The notes under the pieces are model-generated. The model was not told the DNA's origin. It ran no database searches and worked only from the letters and a program-made list of their open reading frames with translations. Made by a program: the position numbers and the translations under genes. From Acidobacteriota bacterium (GTDB taxonomy: Bacteria; Acidobacteriota; Vicinamibacteria; Vicinamibacterales; UBA8438): a stretch of 5,342 nt of DNA. Position 1 is the stretch's first letter, and each line of letters begins with the position of its first letter. Shown here one piece after another: positions 1 to 5,342 of this stretch. The stretch is taken from contig WTGR01000380.1 of the NCBI GenBank assembly GCA_011523485.1, positions 1 through 5,342 of the forward strand. Reading direction: 5' to 3'.

Positions 1-1619
1 TCCATGTACTCGCTCATGTCGTAGCGGATGAACTCGTTGCCCAGGTGGATGGCGAGCTGCCGCGCGAGCTCCGTCTTGCCGACCCCGGTCGGTCCCGTGA
101 AGAGAAAGCAGCCGGCGGGATGGTCGGGCACGCCGAGCCCGGCCCGCGCCCGCTTGATGGCGGTGACCACGGTCGCGACCGCCTCGGACTGCCCGAAGAC
201 GACGCGCTCGAGCGCCTCGCCCAGCGTCCGCAGGCGTTCCTTGTCCGACGAGGTCGTCTGCTTCTCCGGGATCCGCGCCATGCGGGCGACGACACGCTCG
301 ACGTCGGCGATGGTCACCTCGGGAGCCTCGGCGCCGGTGTCTGCCTCTTCGGCGGCGTCGGCCGCCGTCCGCTGCATGCCGATCGCGGCGCCCGCCTCGT
401 CCAGGATGTCGATGGCGCCGTCGGGCAGCCGTGAATCCCGCAGGTGGCGCTTGGCCAGCTTCGCGGCGGCAGGCACGGTCTCCGGACCGAACGTCACGCC
501 GTGGTGCTCCTCGTAGCGCGACCGCAGCCCCTCGAGGATCTTCGACGTCTCGTCGACGGTCGGCTCCTCCACCACGACTTTCTGCAGCCGCCGCGCCAGC
601 GCCCGGTCCTTCTCGATGTGCTTGAACTCCTCGAAGGTCGTCGATCCGATGACCCGCAACTCGCCCGCCGACAGCAGCGGCTTGATCAGGGTCGCCAGGT
701 CCATCGTCCCGCCGGTGGTCGCCCCGGCGCCGACCGTTGCGTGCACCTCGTCGATGAAGAGGATCGGCAGCGGATGATCGGCCAGCGCCTTCGTGACCGC
801 CTTGAACCGCTCCTCGAAGTCGCCGCGGAAACGCGTCCCCGCCAGCAGGGCGGCGGTGTCGAGCGAGAAGACTTCCGCGCCGGCCAGCCGCGCCGGCACG
901 TCCTCTTCCGTCAGCCGCGCCGCGAGCCCTTCGGCGAGCGCGGTCTTGCCGACGCCCGCGTCGCCGACGAACACCGGGTTGTTCTTGCGCCGCCGGCAGA
1001 GGATCTGCAGCGTCCGCTGCAGCTCCGGGACCCGGCCGATCAGCGGATCGAGCGCCCCGGCCCGGGCCCGCTCCGACAGGTTGGCCGTGTAGGCCTGCAG
1101 CGGATCGCGGGCCGCGGCCCGTCCTTCCTCGCCCGCGCCGGCCTCGGCCCCGTTCCTCCGCTTGTCGCGTTCGCCGTCTCCCGGCGAGACCTTGGCGATG
1201 CCGTGCGAGATGTAGTTGAGGACGTCGAGCCGGGTGACCCCCTGCGCGGCCAGCACCTCGGCCGCGTGCGCCTTGGGCTGCTGGAGGATGGCGGCGAGGA
1301 TGTCGCCCGCCCGCACCTCGTCCTTGCCGGCGCTCTGCACGTGCAGCACGGCCGTCTGCAGCACGCGGCGGAAGGCGAGCGTCTGCGCCGGCTCGCCGTT
1401 CCGCTCGCGGCGGCCCGCGGTCTCCAGAGTCCCGAGGAACTCGTCGAGCGCACTCCGCAGCTCCCGCAGGTCGGCGCCGCACGCGGCCAGGATCCGCTCC
1501 GCCTCGGTGTCGTGGGCCAGGGCGTAGAGGAGGTGCTCGAGGGTCAGGTGCGTGTGGCGCCGCGACATCGCCTCGCGGTAGGCGACGTTGAGAATCAACT
1601 CGAGGGAGGCGCTGAACAT
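1..1619 (-). CDS. clpA: ATP-dependent Clp protease ATP-binding subunit ClpA (partial, C-terminus outside window)
   Basis: ClpA is a Hsp100/AAA+ hexameric unfoldase that threads substrates, including those delivered by ClpS, into the cytoplasmic ClpP peptidase. The minus frame is open from the ATG at 1619 to the left edge: 539 codons plus two bases. Residues 1-140 match the Clp N-domain (opening MFSASLELILNVAYREA), followed by a charged low-complexity linker at about 145-172. D1 has Walker A GDAGVGKT (219-226, K225), a pore-loop RFRGDFEER region, Walker B ILFIDE (286-291) and EKDRALARR. D2 starts with GPTGVGKT (509-516, K515). There is no long coiled-coil M-domain between D1 and D2, which favours ClpA over ClpB or ClpC. 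E. coli ClpA has 758 residues, so roughly 220-240 are missing here. The start lies 22 bp after the clpS stop with no obvious Shine-Dalgarno sequence, which suggests co-transcription. A short acidic Ala/Glu stretch lies in the D1-D2 connector. Family assignment is firm. Confidence 0.96.
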   Translation of the reverse strand, partial: MFSASLELILNVAYREAMSRRHTHLTLEHLLYALAHDTEAERILAACGADLRELRSALDEFLGTLETAGRRERNGEPAQTLAFRRVLQTAVLHVQSAGKDEVRAGDILAAILQQPKAHAAEVLAAQGVTRLDVLNYISHGIAKVSPGDGERDKRRNGAEAGAGEEGRAAARDPLQAYTANLSERARAGALDPLIGRVPELQRTLQILCRRRKNNPVFVGDAGVGKTALAEGLAARLTEEDVPARLAGAEVFSLDTAALLAGTRFRGDFEERFKAVTKALADHPLPILFIDEVHATVGAGATTGGTMDLATLIKPLLSAGELRVIGSTTFEEFKHIEKDRALARRLQKVVVEEPTVDETSKILEGLRSRYEEHHGVTFGPETVPAAAKLAKRHLRDSRLPDGAIDILDEAGAAIGMQRTAADAAEEADTGAEAPEVTIADVERVVARMARIPEKQTTSSDKERLRTLGEALERVVFGQSEAVATVVTAIKRARAGLGVPDHPAGCFLFTGPTGVGKTELARQLAIHLGNEFIRYDMSEYM

Positions 1620-1641
1620 GCGGATGCCGTGGGGGCCGCGG

Positions 1642-1965
1642 TTACCCGTCGCCCTCGATGGCCGCCTGCAGCGGAAACCCGCCGCGCTCGGCGAGCTGCC
1701 GGACCGTGTCGACCTTCGTTTCGGCCACCTCGTACGTATAGGCGCCGCAGACCGCCTGACCCTCGGTGTGCACCTGCATCATCAGCCGGAACGCCTCGGC
1801 CGGCGTCTTCCGGAACACCTCTTCGATGACCGCGACGACGAACTCCATCGTCGTGTAGTCGTCGTTCAGCAGCAGGACGCGGTACAGCTTCGGGGTGACG
1901 GTCTTGTCGCGCGTGCGCTCGATCACCTCGCCGCCGGGCTGCCGGTCGTCGTCGTGGGCGGTCAT
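1642..1965 (-). CDS. clpS: ATP-dependent Clp protease adaptor ClpS
   Basis: ClpS is the N-degron adaptor. It binds N-terminal Leu, Phe, Tyr or Trp of substrates and docks on the ClpA N-domain. From the ATG at 1965 the protein has 107 residues, against 106 in E. coli. It has a flexible polar N-terminal extension (1-24) and a core starting PKLYRVLLLNDD. Conserved pocket residues fall at the E. coli positions: N34, D35, D36, M40 and H66, followed by the CGAYTYEVAETK stretch. An in-frame ATG at 2019 would add 18 residues (MPVLWQRG...), but that extension is not typical of the family. It also lies at or upstream of the transcription start predicted from the promoter at 2007-2036, so 1965 is preferred. 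No strong Shine-Dalgarno sequence is visible at either start. A short inverted repeat GCCCG-AA-CGGGC (1976-1987) sits in the presumed leader. It forms an operon with clpA, 22 bp downstream. Confidence 0.95.
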   Translation of the reverse strand: MTAHDDDRQPGGEVIERTRDKTVTPKLYRVLLLNDDYTTMEFVVAVIEEVFRKTPAEAFRLMMQVHTEGQAVCGAYTYEVAETKVDTVRQLAERGGFPLQAAIEGDG

Positions 1966-2006
1966 GCCTGCTGTCGCCCGAACGGGCTTCGCGGGGCCAC
2001 GTTGCC

Positions 2007-2036
2007 AGAGTACCGGCATGGGTTTCGCGCGGTCAA
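2007..2036 (-). promoter_or_regulatory. Putative sigma70-type promoter for clpS-clpA
   Basis: On the minus strand, TTGACC (2036-2031; five of six consensus bases) is followed after 18 bp by TACTCT (2012-2007; three of six). Transcription would start near 2000, about 35 bases before the preferred clpS ATG at 1965 and downstream of the alternative ATG at 2019. The -10 element is weak, so this is a candidate only. Confidence 0.35.
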
Positions 2037-2060
2037 GCGGCGCGCGGGGCGGCCCGCGGG

Positions 2061-2081
2061 CGGCTGCGCGGCCTGCAGCCG
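2061..2081. other. GC-rich hairpin between the DUF4143-type gene and clpS
   Basis: CGGCTGC (2061-2067) and GCAGCCG (2075-2081) form a perfect 7-bp stem with a 7-base loop. It lies about 40 bases beyond the minus-strand stop at 2122 and upstream of the clpS promoter candidate. It could end or attenuate the ATPase transcript, but no T-run follows on either strand, so it is not a standard intrinsic terminator. Confidence 0.3.
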
Positions 2082-2121
2082 GGATGGTCGCCCCTGCGGA
2101 ACGAAACGTGGCCGTTCCAGA

Positions 2122-2904
2122 TCAGCCGTCGATCAACCAGGCCAGCATGGACGCCGGGATCGCCATGACGCCGGCGTCGTCGACGTTCAGCTCGGTGCGG
2201 GTCGCGACGATGCCGCGCCAGCCGGAAGCGGCCAGGGTTTGCGCCTCGCGCCGCCAGCGGCCGGCGACGTACTTCGACTCGATGGCGACACCGCCGAATT
2301 CGGGACCGACGAAGTCGATCTCCTTGCGGGTCGCGGTCCGGTGGTGGAGCACGCGGTCGAACTCCGGATAGCTGCCCGGGTGGGCGCGCTCGAAGTTGCG
2401 CAGCAAGGCCATGCCGATCTGCTGTTGGGAGAGCACGCTCGCATCGGGCGCGCCCGGTCCGAGGCGGGCGTAGACGGGGTCGGTGAAGTAGGCCTTCGCC
2501 TGCGCGTTCAGCTTGGGTCGCAACCGGTCCTCCCGGTGGCACGGCCAGAGAACGAAAGCCTCGCGCAGATCGTCGATGCGGCGCCGTACGGTGGGCTGTG
2601 AGACACCGAGGTCGTCCGCGATCGCCGCGTAGTTGAGCGGGGAGCAGAGACTGCTCGTCATGCGTTCCAGGAACGCGGCGGTCTGCACCCGTGACCAGTC
2701 GGCGCGCCGGAAGGCATCGCCGTGAATGACGTCGATCAGGCTGCGCACGAACGCCGGGGCGACCTCTCGGGCGGTCATGTAGCCGGCGACGGCGGAGGGG
2801 AATCCGCCCACCAGCAGGTAGGCGTCCCAGGCGCCGGCCAGCAGATCCAGCCAGGGCGCCAGTGCGCGGGCCGCCGCGGCCACCCGTTGCGGGGTCAGGT
2901 CCAC
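2122..2904 (-). CDS. C-terminal part of a frame-broken DUF4143-type ATPase
   Basis: This is the second half of the ATPase encoded upstream at 2895-3518, in a different frame. From the GTG at 2904, the likeliest start if translated alone, it has 260 residues. Visible parts are a YLLVGGFPSAV segment (29-39), the hallmark (GGFP) at the start of the region after the ATPase in this family; a winged-helix-like stretch (89-120, NYAAIADDLGVSQPTVRRRI); and a PD-(D/E)XK-like C-terminus with D197, E209 and K211 (KEIDFVG ... VAIESKY). DUF4143 proteins usually carry such a nuclease-like fold, often without shown cleavage activity. Protein-like sequence in this frame begins around 2913 and runs to TGA at 2122. 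No Shine-Dalgarno sequence precedes the GTG at 2904, and it overlaps the N-terminal piece by 10 bases. A frameshifted single gene of about 465 codons is likelier than two designed subunits. Confidence 0.8.
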   Translation of the reverse strand: MDLTPQRVAAAARALAPWLDLLAGAWDAYLLVGGFPSAVAGYMTAREVAPAFVRSLIDVIHGDAFRRADWSRVQTAAFLERMTSSLCSPLNYAAIADDLGVSQPTVRRRIDDLREAFVLWPCHREDRLRPKLNAQAKAYFTDPVYARLGPGAPDASVLSQQQIGMALLRNFERAHPGSYPEFDRVLHHRTATRKEIDFVGPEFGGVAIESKYVAGRWRREAQTLAASGWRGIVATRTELNVDDAGVMAIPASMLAWLIDG

Positions 2905-3518
2905 GGCCCGGAGCCGGCCGACGTCACCGGAGCCGGCTCCTCGGCCGTAAGCTGCATGAAGGTCCGGAACCCCATCGGCAGCAGCACCCGGTCCGGATCG
3001 CCGGCCGGCCCGCGCCGCCCGGCGAGCGCCTTCACCGATCCCGTCAGGTCCGCGGCCGAGGATCCGGTGATCACCACGGTGTCGGCGCGGAACCGCGCGT
3101 CGTTGTCGCGCAGCCACTTGATCCGTTCGGGCCAACCGTCCGTGATGCCGGTGATCTCGTCGATGAACCAGAACCGCCGGCCGCCGCTCGGCGTCAACGG
3201 CTGCGCGGCCTGGACGAGGCCGCCCAGATCGTTGGCGCGCCAGCCGTCCACCGAGGCGTGCAGGATGCGTCTCGGCTCGGCGCCGCCCGCGATCAGGGTC
3301 TCGATGGCGCGCTTGACCTCCACCGACTTGCCGACGCGCCGGGGGCCGCGCAGCACGTACAGTCCGCCCGGCGCGAGGTCGTCGAGCACGCCGGCGGAGT
3401 AGCGGAACGGGGCATCGTCGGCGTCCCGCAGGTCCGGATCGTCCCGCGACCACCCGCGCGGGTCGCGCCACCACCGGTTCGTCGCCACCAGCATCCGCTG
3501 CACGTCGCCCTGTTTCAC
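2895..3518 (-). CDS. N-terminal ATPase part of a frame-broken AAA_14/DUF4143-type protein
   Basis: This 207-residue product carries the P-loop ATPase module of the AAA_14/DUF4143 family. These proteins are widespread and poorly characterised; some are linked by proximity to toxin-antitoxin or defence loci. Seen directly: Walker A GPRRVGKS (58-65), Walker B FWFIDEI (116-122), a sensor-1-like VVITGSSAADL (148-158), and the family motif LLPMGFRTF (179-187). The start is GTG at 3518, with GAGG (3530-3527) 8 bases upstream as a good ribosome binding site. After residue about 195 the frame runs into TGA at 2895, while the rest of the family domain continues in the next frame at 2122-2904. A one-base loss (or two-base gain) near 2908-2937 explains this. 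No slippery heptamer for programmed -1 frameshifting was seen. It may be a true pseudogene or a sequencing error. Confidence 0.82.
   Translation of the reverse strand: MKQGDVQRMLVATNRWWRDPRGWSRDDPDLRDADDAPFRYSAGVLDDLAPGGLYVLRGPRRVGKSVEVKRAIETLIAGGAEPRRILHASVDGWRANDLGGLVQAAQPLTPSGGRRFWFIDEITGITDGWPERIKWLRDNDARFRADTVVITGSSAADLTGSVKALAGRRGPAGDPDRVLLPMGFRTFMQLTAEEPAPVTSAGSGPWT
2908..2937. repeat. 11-bp direct repeat at the reading-frame break of the ATPase gene
   Basis: CCGGAGCCGGC occurs exactly at 2908-2918 and again at 2927-2937, 19 bp apart start to start. The break between the two ATPase frames falls inside or beside this pair. Slippage or recombination between such copies could change length by a number not divisible by three. 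However, one simple gain of 19 bp would give the wrong frame, so a 1-base loss or a 19-bp loss fits better. Confidence 0.6.
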
Positions 3519-3568
3519 CGTGGGATCCTCGATGTCTGCGGCAGGGAGTCCGGCCCGCGACTTCGCAA

Positions 3569-3580
3569 AATGTATACATT
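3569..3580. promoter_or_regulatory. Perfect 12-bp palindrome, possible operator
   Basis: AATGTATACATT is its own reverse complement and lies in the AT-rich island between the divergent ATPase and MBL genes. Its half-site AATGTA recurs at 3602-3607, 33 bp away (about three helical turns), next to the -35 element of the plus-strand promoter. This arrangement resembles binding sites for a dimeric repressor. No regulator is encoded in the window. Confidence 0.4.
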
Positions 3581-3607
3581 ATCGAACACAACGAGTTTGA
3601 CAATGTA
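3575..3607. promoter_or_regulatory. Imperfect inverted repeat overlapping the -35 element
   Basis: The arms 3575-3586 and 3596-3607 pair at 10 of 12 positions around a 9-base spacer. The right arm covers the TTGACA at 3597-3602, and the left arm overlaps the palindrome at 3569-3580. Either an operator or a cruciform/hairpin is possible. The sequence alone cannot tell which. Confidence 0.35.
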
Positions 3608-3625
3608 CTCTTTTTCAAATATATG
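3597..3625 (+). promoter_or_regulatory. Candidate sigma70 promoter facing the MBL hydrolase gene
   Basis: A perfect TTGACA (3597-3602) is followed after 17 bp by TATATG (3620-3625; four of six -10 bases). Transcription would start near 3632, giving a leader of about 115 bases before the ATG at 3747. It lies in the only AT-rich stretch of an otherwise GC-rich window. The GTG start of the minus-strand ATPase is about 80 bases away on the other side, so the same island probably also holds that gene's promoter, although no good minus-strand -35/-10 pair was found. Confidence 0.45.
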
Positions 3626-3731
3626 AGGTTGGGTCCGGCGTTGATCGGCCCGATTGCCGCCCCGGGGTCGACGACCGGCCGAATGACAGCGTCGCCTGCG
3701 CCGGCACCGTCTCCGCGACGCAGCTCCATAG

Positions 3732-3737
3732 TACAAT
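3732..3737 (+). promoter_or_regulatory. Possible -10 element immediately before the MBL gene
   Basis: TACAAT matches five of six -10 consensus bases and ends 9 bases before the ATG at 3747. This spacing would place the transcript start about 3 bases before the ATG, giving an essentially leaderless mRNA. No good -35 is seen 17 bp upstream (GTCTCC). The absence of a Shine-Dalgarno sequence before 3747 fits this idea. Confidence 0.35.
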
Positions 3738-3746
3738 CCGGCCCCG

Positions 3747-4670
3747 ATGGAGACGATTGCGCGCGGCATCACGTACACCGACCTGCTGCACCGCGGCCGG
3801 CCGCGCGTCATCGCGACCGCCGTCGTGCAGAGCGCCGCCGGGGTCGCGCTCATCGATCCGGGTCCGACATCGTGCCTGGAGACGCTGCGGGCCGCGCTCA
3901 CCGAAGCCGGCATCGCGATCGCCGACGTGCGCGCGCTGCTGCTGACGCACATCCATCTCGACCACGCCGGCGCCGCCGGCTCGCTGCTGCGCGAGAACCC
4001 CGACATCGCGGTCTACGTCCACGAGCGGGGCGCGCCGCACATGATCGACCCGTCGAAGCTGCTCGCCAGCGCCGCGCGGCTCTATGGCGACGAGATGGAC
4101 GCGCTCTGGGGGCCGTTCCTGCCGGTGCCGGAGGCCAACGTGCGGGTGCTCGCCGGCGGGGAACGCATCGAGGCGGCGGATCGCAGGTTCGAGGTCGCCT
4201 ACACGCCGGGGCACGCCTCCCACCACGTCAGCTTTCTCGACCGCGAGAGCGGCATCGCCTTCGTCGGCGACGTCGCCGGCGTCCGGACCGGCCACGAGCT
4301 CTTCGTGCTGCCGCCCACGCCCCCGCCCGACATCGACGTCGAGGTCTGGGCGCAGAGCATCGAGCTCGTCCGGCAGTGGCGCGCGTCGACCCTGCTGGTC
4401 ACCCACTTCGGCGCGCACCACGACCCGGAGAAGCACCTCGACGCCATGCAGACCCACCTGACCACGATGACCGACATCGCGCGGGAGTGCATCACGGCGG
4501 GGGGCGGCGCTTCGGAACAGCAGAGCCGCTTCGTCGACGAGATGCGCGCCTACATCGAGCAGCACATCCCGGCCGACGAGGCGGGCCTCTACGGCACCGC
4601 CGCACCGCTCGATCAGTGCTTCCTCGGTCTCGCCCGCTACTGGCGCAAGCGCGGGGTGACCGGCGAGTAG
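3747..4670 (+). CDS. MBL-fold metallo-hydrolase (glyoxalase II-like)
   Basis: This is a complete 307-residue metallo-beta-lactamase-fold hydrolase, probably cytoplasmic, since no signal peptide is visible. The zinc-binding set is intact: H68, H70, D72 and H73 in THIHLDHAG; H156 in TPGHASHH; D175 in FVGDVAG; and H220 in VTHFGAHH. A preceding IDPGP strand motif (36-40) is also typical. The domain fills residues 1-225. Residues 225-307 look helical, with His- and Glu-rich stretches, and may form a small C-terminal domain as in LACTB2/glyoxalase II relatives. The start is fixed by an in-frame TAG at 3729-3731 and the first ATG at 3747; no Shine-Dalgarno sequence precedes it. It is divergent from the ATPase gene and convergent with the remnant at 4688. 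The MBL superfamily covers thioesterases, lactonases, nucleases and others, so the substrate cannot be named. Codon use matches the housekeeping genes, with no sign of decay. Confidence 0.93.
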   Translation: METIARGITYTDLLHRGRPRVIATAVVQSAAGVALIDPGPTSCLETLRAALTEAGIAIADVRALLLTHIHLDHAGAAGSLLRENPDIAVYVHERGAPHMIDPSKLLASAARLYGDEMDALWGPFLPVPEANVRVLAGGERIEAADRRFEVAYTPGHASHHVSFLDRESGIAFVGDVAGVRTGHELFVLPPTPPPDIDVEVWAQSIELVRQWRASTLLVTHFGAHHDPEKHLDAMQTHLTTMTDIARECITAGGGASEQQSRFVDEMRAYIEQHIPADEAGLYGTAAPLDQCFLGLARYWRKRGVTGE

Positions 4671-4687
4671 CGGCAGAAATCGACCGC

Positions 4688-5242
4688 TCAGCGCTTCAGG
4701 CGCAGGTCGGGGCTGACCTCGCGGAGCAGGTTGTCGATCGACTCGACGGTGTCGTCCTCGACGTCGCGGGGCCGCTCCGGCAGCATGTGCACCCGCGCGC
4801 CGAGCGCCCGCGTCCCCTGGGTCAGGCTCTTCGTCGCCCGGACCTCGGCCAGCAGCTCACCTCCACCGCTTCCGCTGTCACGCGGTTGGCGCAGGCATCG
4901 TCGTGCATCTGCTTCAGGTTGGGCCGGTCGCCCAGCCGCCACGCCTTCGGCAGCGGCGGCGGCCCGCCGTCCCGTGGCGAAACGTTGCCGAACTCGTTCT
5001 CGTCCAGAAACCACGACAGTTCCGTCAAGCGGTGGAGCCCCTGCTCCAGCGCGATGCGGTCGGGCCACGTCGTGCCCACCCGCTCGATCAGATCCCGCGT
5101 GTGCGATTTCTGGAGGCAAGCGTTCGAGAAGTTGCTCGATGATGCCGACGGGCACATTGTGCGCATCGGAGAACGAGGTGCCGAGATAACGGGCGAGCGG
5201 GAGCGGCGCGAACTGGAGATGGAGCGCTATGGGGACGTGCAT
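4688..5242 (-). pseudogene. Frame-broken remnant, possibly of a DUF499-type ATPase
   Basis: Protein-like sequence on the minus strand switches frame. The 3' part (about 4858 down to TGA at 4688) reads LLAEVRATKSLTQGTRALGA then RPRDVEDD. The middle (about 5120-4860), one frame over, reads WPDRIALEQGLHRLTELSWF, LPKAWRLGDRPNLKQMHDDA and VTAEAVEV. Joining them with one added base near 4859 (GAGGT/GAGCTG) gives a continuous chain, so a single-base deletion there is likely. A possible 5' part (5242 to about 5110, opening MHVPIALHLQ) is back in the first frame, which would need a second shift. From memory, the middle and RDVEDD segments recall DUF499 (PF04465) ATPases, some of which occur in phage-defence loci; this is unverified. 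A full DUF499 protein is many times longer, and no P-loop is visible, so only a fragment would remain. The 17 bases to the convergent MBL gene hold no strong terminator. The 5' limit and the family are uncertain. Confidence 0.4.
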
Positions 5243-5296
5243 GGGCGGTGACGAGATCCAGGAGAACCGCGCAGACCTACCGGAGAGGCGGCGCCG

Positions 5297-5342
5297 GTGA
5301 CCTCGCGTCGCCTCGACGAGTCGTTGCGAGCCTACCGGATGG
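5297..5342 (+). CDS. Possible start of an unidentified gene (cut by right edge)
   Basis: A GTG at 5297 opens a frame that stays open to the window end (15 codons, VTSRRLDESLRAYRM). GGAGAGG (5282-5288) lies 8 bases upstream, a strong ribosome binding site, and the codons end mostly in G or C as in real genes here. The GTG overlaps a TGA (5298-5300) that ends a 19-codon reading frame starting with ATG at 5241, the GTGA overlap typical of translational coupling. That small frame has no clear identity. The opposite strand is also open here, so the call is tentative and no function can be given. Confidence 0.4.
   Translation, partial: MTSRRLDESLRAYRM

Noticed and set aside
444..1829. Long plus-strand open frame over clpA and clpS
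   Set aside because: It is antisense to clear ClpA and ClpS coding sequence. Its translation is rich in Arg/Pro/Gly/Ala with no family motif, as expected for a shadow in GC-rich DNA.
2895..2940. Programmed -1 ribosomal frameshifting in the ATPase gene
   Set aside because: No X-XXY-YYZ slippery heptamer or homopolymer run is present in the overlap; a simple indel is the better explanation.
3566..3625. AT-rich island as an attachment site or insertion-sequence end
   Set aside because: No terminal inverted-repeat partner, target-site duplication, transposase or integrase was found in the window.
3615..4565. Minus-strand open frame antisense to the MBL gene
   Set aside because: The plus-strand MBL frame carries every catalytic motif; the antisense translation has low-complexity composition and no domain.
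4669..4688. AGCGG/CCGCT hairpin as a terminator between the convergent genes
   Set aside because: The stem is only 5 bp with a 10-base loop and no T-run on either strand, which is too weak to call.
3623..5251. 542-codon plus-strand open frame across the MBL gene and beyond
   Set aside because: Over 3747-4670 it is an out-of-frame shadow of the MBL hydrolase with long Arg-rich runs. Its last 45 codons look somewhat protein-like, but they have no supporting start or known motif.

Overview
The window is 5.3 kb of GC-rich bacterial DNA (well above 60% GC by eye). Coding regions have G/C-ending codons, and there is one short AT-rich island at about 3566-3625. A clpS-clpA pair points to a bacterium that uses the ClpAP/ClpS N-degron system, which is common in Proteobacteria, Acidobacteriota and related phyla. 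The sequence alone does not fix the taxon. No tRNA, rRNA, CRISPR array or complete insertion sequence was seen.

Layout: (1) Positions 1-1619, minus strand, hold the first 539 codons of clpA, cut by the left edge just after the second Walker A motif. (2) Positions 1642-1965, minus, hold a complete clpS 22 bp upstream of clpA, with a plausible promoter behind it. (3) Positions 2122-3518, minus, hold an ATPase of the AAA_14/DUF4143 type, split into two reading frames by a break near 2908-2937, where an exact 11-bp direct repeat lies. (4) Positions 3519-3746 are a divergent intergenic region with the AT-rich island, a TTGACA-type plus-strand promoter and operator-like inverted repeats. (5) Positions 3747-4670, plus, hold an intact MBL-fold metallohydrolase with all its metal ligands and a possibly leaderless start. 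(6) Positions 4688-5242, minus, hold a decayed gene whose protein-like segments alternate between frames; its middle part weakly recalls DUF499-type ATPases. (7) At the right edge a plus-strand gene may begin at a GTG preceded by a good ribosome binding site.

The genes fall into two groups. ClpS and ClpA work together: ClpS delivers proteins with destabilising N-terminal residues to the ClpA unfoldase, which feeds the ClpP protease. The rest looks like an accessory segment beside this housekeeping operon: one frame-broken ATPase, one degraded gene and one intact hydrolase. I see no convincing new multi-gene system. The items most worth checking are the break in the DUF4143 ATPase, the regulatory island at 3566-3625 and the identity of the remnant at 4688-5242.
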